Below are positions 10,595 to 22,100 of a DNA stretch of 64,000 nt, piece after piece. This stretch comes from Cyanophora paradoxa (lineage: Eukaryota; Glaucocystophyceae; Cyanophorales; Cyanophoraceae): positions 558,001-622,000 of the forward strand of contig QPMI01000416.1 in NCBI GenBank assembly GCA_004431415.1, in the 5' to 3' direction. The translations under genes were made by a program, and so were the position numbers. Every line of letters starts with the position of its first letter. Within the stretch, counting starts at the first letter, position 1. The notes under the pieces are model-generated. The model worked only from the letters and a program-made list of their open reading frames with translations. It had not been told where the DNA came from and did no database searches.

Positions 10595-10636
10595 AGGCGA
10601 CGAAGTACGCCTAATTATATATATATATATATATAA
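10595..10636 (+). pseudogene. SDR exon 6 scrap and TA run at the duplication boundary
   Basis: CAGGCGACGAAGTACGCC, the exon 6 acceptor and ATKYA codons of the SDR gene, is followed at once by TAA and a (TA)n run. Copy B of the duplicated block then begins. It marks the left breakpoint of the duplication. Confidence 0.7.
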
Positions 10637-13600
10637 GATGCTTAAGATTCTATAACATGCTATATCATGCCGGGGCCTAAAAAGCTAGCCGCTGAACTAT
10701 TTTAATATCTGCCGCGGGGCCCCGGGGCCGGGTCTTATGAAGAAAGCACCGGCACCGGTGAACATGTACACGGTTATTCCCTGAAATAAGTAACAATATA
10801 ACAGATGTCGCTTCTACATATATAATTATTGAATGTAAAAGATCAGGAGCGGCTCTTTTTGAATGCAAAGGATTATAATTACATGCGCCGCGGCGCGTGT
10901 ATCAGCTGCAGTATGCATGAGGCACAATAAATTACATATTAAATTCGAATTCCCGTTCCCGTCGTGCATTGATGGACGGCCCTCAAGAATATCTTCTAGC
11001 GTGCATTTGGAAGCGTTGCGGAAAATTCCCCCTGCCCAAGCTTGGCTCACGATCACGCAAATGTACATGTATTTGGGGCAGAAAGCGTACTACGGTAGAA
11101 ATCGCAATCACAATACGTAGAAATAAATTATAAATAAGGGATTACGCGAACCAGAGGATGAAACTAAGGGAAGCTTGGTTGTAAGATCTCAGAGTCTAGA
11201 GAGAGCTTTAGCTACAGCGATATAGAAGACAGCTTACAATTGATTATAAGATAGCGAAACGGAAAGTCCAAATACAATTAAGATCTAATGTAAACGAAAC
11301 TACGGGACTGTAGCTACGCCGCTCGCGTTTGCAAGTGCTGCAAGATTCCACGCCCGCGCAGCGATGAAGCAACAGGCGGCTGCAGTCTCCAGTTTGCTCC
11401 GCACTCGCGATCGTGTGGTCGCGGGACTGGCACGGGATCAACGCCGTCGACGTCGGCTGGAGCGCGCGCATCGCCGAGAAACAACGCCTCGAAAACAGCG
11501 ACACCAGCCTCTGCACAGAGCTCGAAGAATTTCTCGTACAGAAGGCGCTCTGCATGCGCCCTCGGCGTAAGCTTAAGCTTAATTATTAGCTTCGATTTCG
11601 GGAATTAATGCAGGCTAGAGCTCCAATTGCAAGGCCGGATCCGGAGCGACGCGCGCGTACCAGGGTCACCCTTTGCGTCGGCGCGTGCGCGTGTGCCCCT
11701 TGTATTGACGTTGGTGTCGCGTGCGCATGCAGAGTCGCCTTGGGACGCGACCTTGGTGAGCTTGGTCTTCTGATTGGGCTTCTTGCGATCCTTGGGCGTG
11801 CCGAGATAGAAGAGAGCGCCGTTCCACGCCCCCAAAGCGAGCATCGCTGCGCACAAATATTAATGCGAACAAACGCACTTCGGAATTGCAAATTGAGAGG
11901 TTGAAAATGCGTGCGCTCACACAAGAGGAACAGCAGATGCAAGTAGTAGAATCGGAAGAAGAGAAAGCCGGGAATGATGCAGAGAACTTCGCAATCGGCG
12001 AGTTTGTCGTCAGAACGAAATCAAATCGATCACGCGAAAAGCAATGTGGGCACGGATGGCGTACCAGTATAGGAGAACTGAATCGACATGAACGCCGTAT
12101 TCATTGCGCCGGCTCCCTTCGCCGCATGCGACAGGCACACGCGCCCAACGCGGGTCTGTGTGATTCTTCGGTAAGAGAGATACAGAACGGCTGGAGAGCT
12201 AGCGCTGGGGCGTTGGACGAACACGAGAGTCAAAGGCGTGCAGACGGAACGAGGTCATGATGCTCGGATCCCGCTCCAGCTTGGCCCTGTCCAGGACCTC
12301 GGTTTTCAGGAGGTAGAGGCCTTGCCAGGCGCAGTACACCGCCACCGGCAGGACGATTGCGGCTGCGCATGCGCCCCATCGTGTCAGCCCGCTGCAGCTG
12401 CCGCGCCCCGGCCCGGCCCGCCTCGAGATACGCTTAAATTCGAAACAAGTATTGTGCGCTTGGCTCCGTGCACCATGGAAAGAGAGCCAGCCGCCATCAC
12501 CTGCGGCGCTCTCCACCGCAAAGCCGGCAGGCGTGAACCAGCGGAGGCAGAAAGTCACTACACACGGCGTATTTCAGGCGATCGTAAAACCAAATGCAAG
12601 CTACGGCGGAAAGGGCGGGGGCGGAGCGAACCGAGCGGTGGGAAAGCGTGAACGAATAGTGTCGTCATCTTCTCGATGTCGTGGAAAACGAGCGAATTCC
12701 TGCACCTTCGCAAAGGGTCAGCTTTTCGTTCACGAATTCGCACTAAATTGTATAAAGATCAGAAACTTCGCACGATGGAATCGCGATCGCCAGCGGACCA
12801 TTGATGCAGACGAAAAGGGTCTGCAGCTACTATTACAGGGGCCGGATCATCGATTATACTTGAGGAGTGGGGCTTACCTGAAAAAGCAGCGGGCTGCGGG
12901 GCATGCAGTAGATATTGAACAGCAAGAGAGCTTGTATAAAGTAGCAATAATCCTGCATATCGCATCATGATCAGACCTCACTTCGACCACGAGTGATTGG
13001 ACGAAATTCGAAGCCGGCCGCGGCGCACGATCAGAAAATAAAGCCCTGCACGACAGATGCAGAATCAGTAAAGTTGATTCGATGAGAGAACATCGTGCAA
13101 ACAGAAACGCAGAAACGCACATTGCCGCGAACGGTAATCAATGAATCGCATCGTCATCAACTGCAGGCGAGGAAAAAGAGGAGGATAGGGAAGCCGAGAA
13201 GATATTAGCATTAGCCGCGGGATATCAATATATCTATATATATTAATTCCGGAAATGTTGCGCACGACGCCGAACGAGACAGTGAACCACCGGAAGAAGC
13301 TGGAGGTCTCATGCACCAGGATGAACTCGGATAGGCAGACGAAGACGACGCCCGCCAGGAATCTGAAGGGAGCCTGGGCGTGTCCGCCGTTGCCGCTCTT
13401 TGAGCTCTTCGCGCGTGCGTGCGCGGCCCACTGTTGCTGCGCGCGAAAATAAATGTGACGATCAGGCTCGATGCTTCGCGCGCGCCCACGCGGTCGTACC
13501 CTCTCGACCAGTTGCAGGCCTAAGTGTGTGTGTGCGTGCGCGTCCGCGTGCTGCAAATGTGGCGCACGGCATGATATCGCGATCGATCCGGATCCACGAT

Positions 13601-14005
13601 CGCGGGCGCCTTTCGAATTCCCCTCGAGCTCGGCCCTCCTGTCCTCCGCCTGCATGCGCGAAAGCTTAAGTCCGCTTGAGCTACGTATACACATCCTCTA
13701 CTAATTATAAATAGTGTATATATATATAGTCAGCGGAGTCGGACCGGTGCCGGGAAAGGCGCATGCGCATGCTTGGGTGCGCGGATCGCGATAGATTTCG
13801 GGGTTGGGCCGGTAAATGCGCTGCTCGCACATAAACCCGATCAGCAACGACGTTAACGTTGCCACCGATAACAAAAACAAAAAGTAACGCGGACCGAATT
13901 CTCGCATCATGCACCGCCGAATTCGAATGATCAGGGTCAAGCAGATTATCGCGCAATGGCTTGACAGCCTTGAACGACGACACGGGAAGGCTCGGGGCCA
14001 TGATT
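10637..14005. repeat. Segmental direct duplication, copy B
   Basis: Same order as copy A: SDR tail and 3' flank (10739-10870), unassigned spacer, then a GPCAT gene on the minus strand. The block is nearly identical to copy A up to about 12970 and diverged beyond. Small differences include an added ATTACATATTAAATTCG-like insertion near 10930 and loss of four bases near 11660 that changes the C-terminal frame of GPCAT. Confidence 0.93.
11605..14001 (-). CDS. GPC1: Glycerophosphocholine acyltransferase-like membrane protein, copy B
   Basis: Second GPC1/DUF2838 gene, with a better preserved 5' half than copy A. ATG at 14001 (MAPSLPVSSFKAVKPLRDNL); an exon after AG at about 13905 encodes EFGPRYFLFLLSVATLTSLL, a membrane span absent in this form from copy A; then FLAGVVFVCLSEFILVHE and FFRWFTVSFGVVRN near 13260-13380; DYCYFIQALLLFNIYCMPRS near 12940-12870; GPLAIAIPSCE; LVFHDIEKMTTLFVHAFPPL near 12690; CLRWFTPAGF; WQGLYLLKTEVLDR with DPSIMTSFR near 12310; FMSIQFSYT; FFRFYYLHLLFLL; last exon 11846-11605 with LGAWNGALFYLG and a basic tail. 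Several hydrophobic segments fit a polytopic ER membrane protein. The C-terminal tail differs from copy A because of an indel. Boundaries are approximate; function rests on motif order. Confidence 0.8.
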
Positions 14006-14674
14006 AGTCGAGAATCTTGTGCAGCTGGGTACTACGGTAACTTGTTCCCAGACGAGTACTAGTGAGCGCGCGCGCGCAAGATTGCTAATCGAATCGAAAC
14101 CAGAGGCTGTCACAATGTGCTCACTCGCGGCGAGAAGCTTAAGGCGGGCCGCCGGGCCGGGCCCCAAGCTGCAGGGCTGTAGGACCTTTAGGCTGCAGCT
14201 GGCTATCAGCGATGTTGTACCAGCGACCGAGGCACTGAGTCAGTGAGCCTCCTTTCGTCGGCCGGGCAGCGGCAGCGGTCGGCGCGCGGCTGCGGGCCTC
14301 TAGATCTGCAGCTGCAGCTGTCACAGTACTACTAGGCTAGTGCACGTGTGGGGATGCGGCGCTGCGCGCGGCTGCGCGAATACTACGTCGTACACTTATA
14401 TAAACTAGTACTAGTATACTACTAGCCTAGTAGGCTACTAGTAGTGGACCTTACTAGTGGTATACGTAGGCCCAACGGGTGGCAGGCTGGCAGCTGGCAG
14501 CTGCAGGCTGCAGCCTGCACTGGCCCTGCAGGCTGCAGCGGCCCCAACTCAGTGTGACTTGGCCAAGGCCTAGGACCCCAGCCGCCCAGCGGTGGCAGGC
14601 TGCCAGCGGCCCAGCCTCTATCAATATATATATATCCCGGGATTCCCGGCCCGCCGGCCGCGGCCGGGCCCGGC

Positions 14675-14755
14675 GGGTCCCGAGTCCCGACTCCCGAGTC
14701 CCGACCGTCGGACTCCCGAGTCCCGACTCCCGACTCGGCGAGTCCCGAGAGGGCG
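14675..14755. repeat. Tandem GACTCCCGAGTCCC repeat
   Basis: Units alternating CCCGAGTCCCGACTCC repeat about five times with small breaks. Each unit is partly palindromic (GAGTCCCGACTC). Confidence 0.8.
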
Positions 14756-15564
14756 GCCCGGGCCGGCGGCCGCGGGAGCCTACCACTGCCTACCAGTATA
14801 TACGTATACGCCGCTACTAGCCTAGTAGGCTACTATACGGTCTATACGCGTACGTATACCGGTACTACGGTAGGCGGCGCCGGCGGTAGCTATAGCGCTA
14901 GTCACAGTAGTGTCGAGTCACTGAGTCACTGTCGACTCACTGTCGAGTCACTGTCGACCGTCGGACAATGCCTTTCATCGATAAATTGATCATGAATCGT
15001 TGCATTTTTTTGCTTGCTACAAGTTCGGCTAGGCTACTAGTAGCTACTTTGCAAACGTGACTCACGAGAACGTTCGAGCCTCGAGCTCGAAAGTCGAGAG
15101 TGGGCTGCGGACTCACCGTTGAACTCCGGATCCGCGGAGCCGGCGCGGAGGCTCGGATCGACTCCTGGGAGCCTTAAGGCCTTGGAGCGAAACTCGGATC
15201 GACTCCTGGGAGCGAACTCCTGCATGCGCAAAGCTCCACACTGTGAGTCTGTGTCGACTCTGTGACAAGCCATACGTGGAATCGTCGTACCGTTACTACC
15301 GTAGTACGCGCGCGTGGATCAGCTTGATCAATGATCAGCCTGCCGGAGACCCGCGGATCCGGAGGCGCCGGCGGCCGACCCGGGCCCCGGACTCCGGGCC
15401 GGGGCCCGGGGCCCGGGAGCCCCGGGAGGGCCGGAGCCTGCCGCAGTGCCGGAGCCTCGGAGGCTGCCGCGCGCAGTGCCGCACTACCGTAGTACCACTA
15501 GTACGCGGCACTACAGTACTGCCGCACTAGCCTAGTAGTACTATAGTAGTAGTCTAGTACTGTA

Positions 15565-15745
15565 GGAATGCTTAAATTGCCGCGTAGTTAAATTGCCGAA
15601 TTCGACCAAAACCGGAATTGCCGTGGCGAGAAATTGCCGAAACTCTGGATTTCGTCTATGGCACCAGAGAGCCCTACCCCCTGAGAATTGCCGTGGCACA
15701 AAATTGCCGAATTCGGCCTCTCGGCAATTTACGGCAATTTAAAAC
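15565..15745. repeat. AATTGCCG cluster
   Basis: AATTGCCG occurs seven times on the plus strand (for example TTAAATTGCCGCG, AAATTGCCGAATTCG) and twice inverted (CGGCAATTT) within 180 bases, partly as two parallel phrases (AATTGCCGTGGCGAGAAATTGCCGAA and AATTGCCGTGGCACAAAATTGCCGAA, given here in part). No gene covers it. Confidence 0.7.
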
Positions 15746-16715
15746 ATCGGCTAAAAAAGCAATCCTACAGTACTAGTACTGCGGCACTGCGGCACTGCGG
15801 CCGCCCGCGGCCGGGCAGACCGGTCACCGGGGCACTGCGGCAGTGCCACACTGCAGTGGCAGTGCAGTACTAGACTACTACTAGTGCGCAATGCGCATCA
15901 TGGCATGCGAGCTGCAGCCTGCAGGGCGCCGGCGCCGGCGGTCCGGCGGCGGACTCCCGGAGCTCCGCCGGGGCCCGGCCCGGCCCGGCCCGCCCGGGCC
16001 GATCAGCCTGGCAGGTTGCAACTTGCAACTTGCAAGCCTTGAAGAGGCCGGGCTCCGAGCTCGAGGAGCCGCGGCGCCGGGGCGCCGCGACGTAATATTC
16101 AAGACCCCAAAATAGTTTAGTAATTCCAATTGCAAGGTTCGGCCGGTTTAAAATTTAGTAGGCTGAAAATAATATCAAGAGTTGGCCGCGCCGCCCGCGC
16201 GGCGCCGGCCGCGGAGCGCTTTAATTTAGTAGCGGCCTTTAGCATGGGGTGGGCGCGGGGCGCGCGATTCGGTCGGCGATCGCGAGGAGGGCAGGACTCA
16301 GGAGCAACCCTGCGCGCTTTTGCGCTCTCTTCGGCGGCATGCTTCTCCCGCGCTGCAACTTCGGCTGCGCGGGCTACGTACCCCCCCCACCCCGACCTCG
16401 GGTTTAGTATACGATAAAAGTTAACCTTTTGTAATACCAGCCTTATTACCAGTCGTCCGAGACTCGAGAGTCGAGAGTCGAGAGTCGAGCCAATGAGTTT
16501 GCCTTGAGGCTCCAAGGAGGGCCGACGGCTAGCAGCGCACATGTCAGGCTATTCCAACGTTCCGAACTTGGAGTTCAGCTGCAGAATCAGTGCAGATATC
16601 GCTCCCGCGGCCGAGGTTCATCCAGTCTTACCGAAGTCTCTCTCTCGTTCTCAGAGTCACTCTCACACACACACACCTTCTCTCTCCCCACGTTCAAGTT
16701 CGCCTCACCACCATC

Positions 16716-17746
16716 ATGTCGGACTCTGCCCTCCTCGACCTCGTCAACACCGTCGCGGACGGCGGGTGCGCACCTCCCCTTCTCGCCGAGTCGCCGGCCG
16801 CTGCGCCGTTAACGTTACAAATATATATATATATAAAGCTCGCGCGCAAAGCCGTGCGATCCTTGAGCTCATGATCACGCTTTGCTTGTGGCTCGCGCAG
16901 CCCGTCCTACACCGCCGTTCCCGCCGACAAGGTCGCCGAGATCGGCAGCGAGTCGTTCCTCCCCGGCTGGCGCGTCGAGACGATCCCCACGGCCAGCGCC
17001 ACCCTGCAGCAGATCGTGAAGGTGCGGGCGCGAGCGCCGCTGCATGCGCACGCATAAATATGCGTCCGCCCCGCCCCATCTCGGCCTCGCTGACTTCGGT
17101 TCGCGCCCCGCGCGCCGCCCCGCGCAGACGTTCAAGTTCGAGGACTTCCGCCACGCGCTGGACTTTGCCGGCGACCTCGCTGACGACTGCGACGCGGCGG
17201 CGCACCACCCCGCCGAGATCGACATCGCCTACAACAAGGCCCGCCCCGCCCCGCCCCCGCCGCCGGCCGCAGCTGAACGCGGATCCGAGCGAATTTAAAT
17301 ATATTTTTTCAAAGCGGCACGGCTAACGCGGCGGGGGCGCAGGTGGCGGTCGCCCTGTCGACCTACGACTGCGGGTGCATCTCCAACAAGGACGTCTCCC
17401 TCGCCTCGGTCCGCCCCGCCCCGCCCCGCGCGCCCGTGATCATGACCGCCCGCTCGAGCTCCTGGCGTGACGTCAATTGTAACGCGGGGCGGCAGGTGGT
17501 GGACGCGACGGCAAAGGCGCTCAAGGGAACCGAGTACAAGGACCTCGCGCAGCTCGACGAGGAGATCGCCATGCTCGAGGCCGACATCGAGGTGCGAACG
17601 AAGCCCCGCCGGGCCCGGGCGCCGCGCGCGGGCTGAATGTATTCCGTTTCATGCCGAGTTCTGACCCGCCCTTCGTTCGCGCGCAGTTCGAGAGCCTGGA
17701 CGAGGCACCCGAGGCTGCGTTCGAGATCGAGTTCGCGGACTGCTAG
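16716..17746 (+). CDS. PCBD: Pterin-4a-carbinolamine dehydratase (PCD/DCoH family)
   Basis: PCD dehydrates 4a-hydroxytetrahydropterin, recycling the cofactor of aromatic amino-acid hydroxylases; the animal protein is also a transcription-factor dimerisation partner. Model join(16716..16765, 16901..17021, 17128..17238, 17343..17408, 17496..17591, 17687..17746) gives 167 residues with consistent phase. Residues about 58-110 hold the family core: FKFEDFRHALDFAGDLADDC, then AAAHHPAEIDIAYNKVAVAL, STYDCGCISNKDVSLA. The paired active-site His (HHP), the aromatic residue and the closing Asp are present. The position usually occupied by a third His (STHD in most members) is Tyr here. About 55 N-terminal and 35 C-terminal residues extend beyond the core; the tail is acidic. 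Intron 3 (17239-17342) starts GC rather than GT, with no GT nearby to rescue it. Start: first ATG before MSDSALLDL, preceded by a CT-rich leader. Confidence 0.9.
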
Positions 17747-17749
17747 ATA

Positions 17750-19105
17750 TCGATGCATATGGGCGAGGCGCCCGAGATCTAGCCCATGATCAGAAATGAT
17801 TCGCTGTGTTAGTCATGGCTTATCTCATAGTCGATCACTTTCTGCAAGTTTCGGCCCGTGCGACGGGCCTGCAGCTGCCGCAGCGCGCTAGATATAATGA
17901 ATCTTGTATTGTAATTTATAAACTTGAACTTCGGAAACACAATTGAGGAATCGATTTCATGTGAAGAATCAGATGGTCGATCCATATATATTAATGGGCC
18001 AATGCTATGATCATGATATGATGTATGATACCGGTCCAAGCGGCCGCCGGCGTTCCTGCTCGCCCGCCCGCCGCGGCGCCGCAGGAAGCGGCCCGAGCGG
18101 CCGCCTGCGTTCCCGCCCCGCTCGCCCGCCCGCGGCCCCCTTGGCCCGGCCCCGCCCGCCGCGGCGCCGCAGGAAGCGGCCCGAGCGGCCGCCTGCGTTC
18201 CCGCCCCGCTCGCCCGCCCGCGGCCCCCTTGGCCCGGCCTCGCCCGCCGCGGCGCCGCAGGAAGCGGCCCGAGCGGCCGCCTGCGTTCCCGCCCCGCTCG
18301 CCCGCCCGCGGCCCCCTTGGCCCGGCCTCGCCCGCCGCGGCGCCGCAGGAAGCGGCCCGAGCGGCCGCCTGCGTTCCCGCCCGCTCGCCCGCCCGCGCCC
18401 CCTTGGCCCGGCCTCGCCCGCCGCGGCGCCGCAGGAAGCGGCCCGAGCGGCCGCCTGCGTTCCCGCCCCGCTCGCCCGCCCGCGGCCCCTTGGCCCGGCC
18501 TCGCCCGCCGCGGCGCCGCAGGAAGCGGCCCGAGCGGCCGCCTGCGTTCCCGCCCCGCTCGCCCGCCCGCGGCCCCCTTGGCCCGGCCCCGCCCGCCGCG
18601 GCGCCGCAGGAAGCGGCTCGAGCGGCCGCCGGCGTTCCCGCCCGCTCGCCCGCACGCCGCCCCCTTCGCCCGGCCCCGCCCGCCGCGGCGCCGCAGGACG
18701 CGGCCCGAGCGGCCGCCGGCGTTCCGGTCCCGCCCCGGGCCCGCCCCGCCCGCCGCGGCGCTTCAGGATCCGGACGCGGCCCCCGCGGCCGCTGGCTTTC
18801 CGGCCCCGCTCGCCGAGTCGCCCCGCGCGCCCGCCGCCCCGGCCCCTTCGCCCGGCCCTGCAGCTGCCTTCCGCGGCCCCGCAGGACATGAACACGGCCC
18901 CGCGGTTCCCGGCGCTCCGCCCCCTTCGCCGAATTCGCGAAATATTTAATTGCCAAATCATATTATAAATCAAACGGCCGCGAACGTCTCTGCATTCGCG
19001 TCGGCGTAACCATACACAGTGGCCAAATCCGCGACAAAGACGAGGTCCTGTAAGAAACCAAGATCAGAATACATTGGTTTAGTACGCCGAATCGCCTAAT
19101 TATAA
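17750..19105. other. Intergenic region with minisatellite
   Basis: 17750-18020 is AT-rich with no exon. 18040-18900 is the 88-bp minisatellite and its decayed edge. 18920-19105 is AT-rich again. The long reading frames on both strands across the minisatellite are a by-product of its GC content. Confidence 0.7.
18040..18830. repeat. GC-rich 86-88-bp minisatellite
   Basis: About eight tandem units, recognisable by GCAGGAAGCGGCCCGAGCGG followed by CCGCC(T/G)GCGTTCCCG, begin near 18107, 18195, 18283, 18371, 18457, 18543, 18631 and 18719. Unit lengths are 88 or 86, not multiples of three, so no frame is kept. Early units are almost identical; the last two diverge. Confidence 0.93.
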
Positions 19106-19111
19106 GTTTGC

Positions 19112-22100
19112 TTAGGGCGACAGCCGCGGGGCCGGGCGCCGTACCACGCCTTCGTCGTCGAGCTCGAGCTCGTCGGCTCCCGCCCCGTCCTCCTCCGGAT
19201 CCGAACGCGCACCCGCCGAGCACTGCTCCAGGGCGGCATCGAGGGACTGCAGCTGCAGCTGTACCCCCCGTCCAGCGACGACGTCAGCCGCAGCTCGCCG
19301 AGTCGAGGAAATAGGCGAGCGAAAACGGCAAATATGTCTTTGGCGAAGAGGGGGGGGGGGGCCTAGGCCTTGAGCTCGCACCTGGACGTTCTGTGACGAC
19401 AGGAAGCCCTGGATCCTCTCGAGCAGCCCGCACGGTAGCTCGCGCGCGGGCCCGGGCTCACCTGAGCCCTCGCCTCCGTCGCCGGCCGAGGCCGAGGCCG
19501 AGGCGGCGGGCGAGGCCGAGGCGGCCAGCTGCAGGTCCAGAGACGCGAGGAGACCGTTCGCCTGCGATCAAATTCGAATCAATTTTGATGGGGCGTGTGC
19601 GCATGGTACCCTGGCCTGCGGACCTGAAGCACTTCGTCGCGAACGGCAATGGACTGCGCGCCGGTCGCCGCGGGGTCCTGCGCCCGTGATCGTCCTCGAT
19701 CGGCTCGAGGGCCGGGCGGCGCGCGCGCGGCGCCGCGGGGCCGGGGGTATCTGGAGGCACGGACCGCCGCCGGCTCGAAGAGGGTACAGGCGAAGCGCTC
19801 GACCTCGGGATCCGTCGCGGCGATGCTGCGGACGGGATGGGGCGGCGGCGGCCGTCAGATGCGGCTCAGAGAAAGCGGCGCCGGCGCGCGGGGCCGGGCC
19901 GGGCCGGGCCGGGCATGGGGCCTTCGGATCTAAGTTCGGGCTGGCCATAGGCGCCGACGCCGGCGCCGGCGGGGCCGGGCCGGGCCGGGCTAGCCACGGC
20001 CATAAGGCTTCGGATCTCTTTAGTTTTCGGAATTCCGCACGCACCGGACGGCGAGTCGGGCGAGCACTTCGTCGTGCCCTGCGAGGGCCCCGAGGACCTT
20101 GTCGGCCGCCCCGCCCGTCGCCGCGTCCAGCCCCGCGCGGGCCGCCTCCGCGTCCCGCCAGAGGGCACGCGCCTCGGACCGCTGCAAAGTCATATGCGTC
20201 GAAGTCAGCGAGTGGAGCTTAAGCTTCTTAAGCTTTCTGAGCCGATTCTTCGCTTAGGCTTAAGCGAGCTTCGAATTCATTTTAAGCTTCTTAAGCTTCT
20301 GAGCATCGAAGTCAGCGAGCTGAAGCTTAAGCTTCTTAAGCTTTCCGATCCGATTCTTCGCTTAGGCTTAAGCGAGCTTCGAATTCATTTTAAGCTTCTT
20401 AAGCTTCTGAGCATCGAAGTCAGCGAGCTGAAGCTTAAGCCTCTTAAGCTTTCTGAGCCGATTTTTCGCTTAGGCTTAAGCGAGCTTCGAATTCAGTTTA
20501 AGCTTCTTAAGCTTCTGAGCATCGAAGTCAGCGAGCTGAAGCTTGAGCCTCTTAAGCTTTCTGAGCCGATTTTTCGCTTAGGCTTAAGCGAGCTTCGAAT
20601 TCAGTTTAAGCTTCTTAAGCTTCTGAGCATCGAAGTCAGCGAGCTGAAGCTTGAGCCTCTTAAGCTTTCTGAGCCGAGCCGCCGCGGCGCCGCCCGCCCC
20701 CCCCCCCCCCCCCCCCTTCCCCCCCCCCCCCCCCCCCCTTCCCCCCCACCCCGAATCTTTGCACCTCGTTCATGGCGGCGATGAGGTCGTCTTTGGCGGC
20801 CTCGATGTACTGCGGCCGAAATTTCAGTGAACGGATCAGCGGCCGCGGCCGGGGCGGGACGCGGCCCCGCCGGCGCCGGCGGCCGAGGACGGCGCCGCGA
20901 ACCTCATCGCTCAGCGGCGGGTTTGGTGGGACGATCAGCTCCCCCCGCAGCTGGGCGAGCCGGGCCGCGCACTGGTCCGGCGCCCACGCGCCGCGCGCCG
21001 AGCCCTCCAGGGCCGCCCGGAGGGCGTCCAGGGCGCCCGGGGCGAGCGCGGCGGTCGGGCCCTCCGCCCCGCCGTCCGCCGCCGTGAGCACGAGGGGCTG
21101 CCCCGGCGTCAAATAAGATGGAAGGCAGCGCGGAGGGGTCGGGTGGATCCGGGATCGGACCGCATCGGGGCCGGCCGCGTCACAGGCGGAGACGATGGGG
21201 CCGAGGGCCGAGCGGGCCGCGTCGACGCGGGCCGCGTCTTCCGCGTCCGCACCTCCGGCGCCCGAGCCGATCACCAGGTCGCGGTAGTGGGACAGGAGGC
21301 GGTCCGCGAGCGCCGCGTCCCCGCAGCGAAGGGCGCCAGAGGCGCCCTCGGCGGAGAGGTCCGCCTCGAGCGCCCGAAATTTCACGGAGAGCTCGAGCGC
21401 TTGCACTTCCTGTTTCGAATTTGAATTTTCGAATTTGAATTCGAAATCGAGGCGCATGCACCTCCCGCGTGATTTCTTCGAGGTCCGCCATCGCCTCGGG
21501 TACGCGCTGCGCGCGGGCCGGGTACGGTAAGCTCCAAGGCCGGGGGGCGGGGGGGGGGGGGGGGGGCACTTCGTTCTCGAGCCAGAAGGCCGGCATCCCG
21601 GCCTCGAGCCAGTACGATTCGGCGTACTTGCAGCCGTAGTCGCGGTAGGTGCCGTCCAGTGCGATAGCCCTACGTGAAGAAAGATTCGACTCACTTTAGC
21701 AAGGAAAGGACGATTTCTTCAAATTTATATAGAGGGGCGATCGAATAGAAGAATCGGCTTGTATCAGCAATGATCATGAGGCTCGTTCAATCTGCCTTTT
21801 GAGGCGGCCCCGGGGCGGTCTATTTTCACCGAAACGCGTAGGCGTTGGATCTGAGCTAGGACGTCCCGGCCCGGCGGAGTCCCGGCTCGAGATAGATCGA
21901 GCTAGAGCGTCCACGAAGTCCAGCCCCCCTCTCTCCCCCTCCCCCCCCCTCCCCCCTCCCTCCCCCCTCCCCCCCGAGGACCGGGCCGGGCGTGCCCCGT
22001 GGCCGGGCGGGCCCCGGGGCGCACCGGGGCCGAGCGTCTAGATCGCGTCTAGAGCGTTTAGACGGCCTACATCTAAAGACGGCCCCGTTGCCCCGGGCCG

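Larger units (their letters stand above)
14005..16700. other. Repeat-rich intergenic region
   Basis: No coding exon is supported across 2.7 kb. 14400-14480 and 14810-14880 hold TACTAGTA/CTAGCCTAGTAGGCTA palindromes. 14680-14752 is a run of GACTCCCGAGTCCC units. 14910-14965 repeats GTCGACTCACT/GTCGAGTCACT. 15560-15745 is an AATTGCCG cluster. 15770-15860 repeats GGCACTGC. 16450-16490 repeats GAGTCGAGA. The promoter and 5' leader of the pterin dehydratase should lie in the last few hundred bases (CT-rich 16635-16690). Confidence 0.7.

Noticed and set aside
18025-18968. Long overlapping reading frames on both strands (Ala/Pro/Arg-rich)
   Set aside because: They lie on the 88/86-bp minisatellite. 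The period is not a multiple of three, stop codons are rare only because the DNA is almost pure GC, and no start, splice pattern or family supports a protein.
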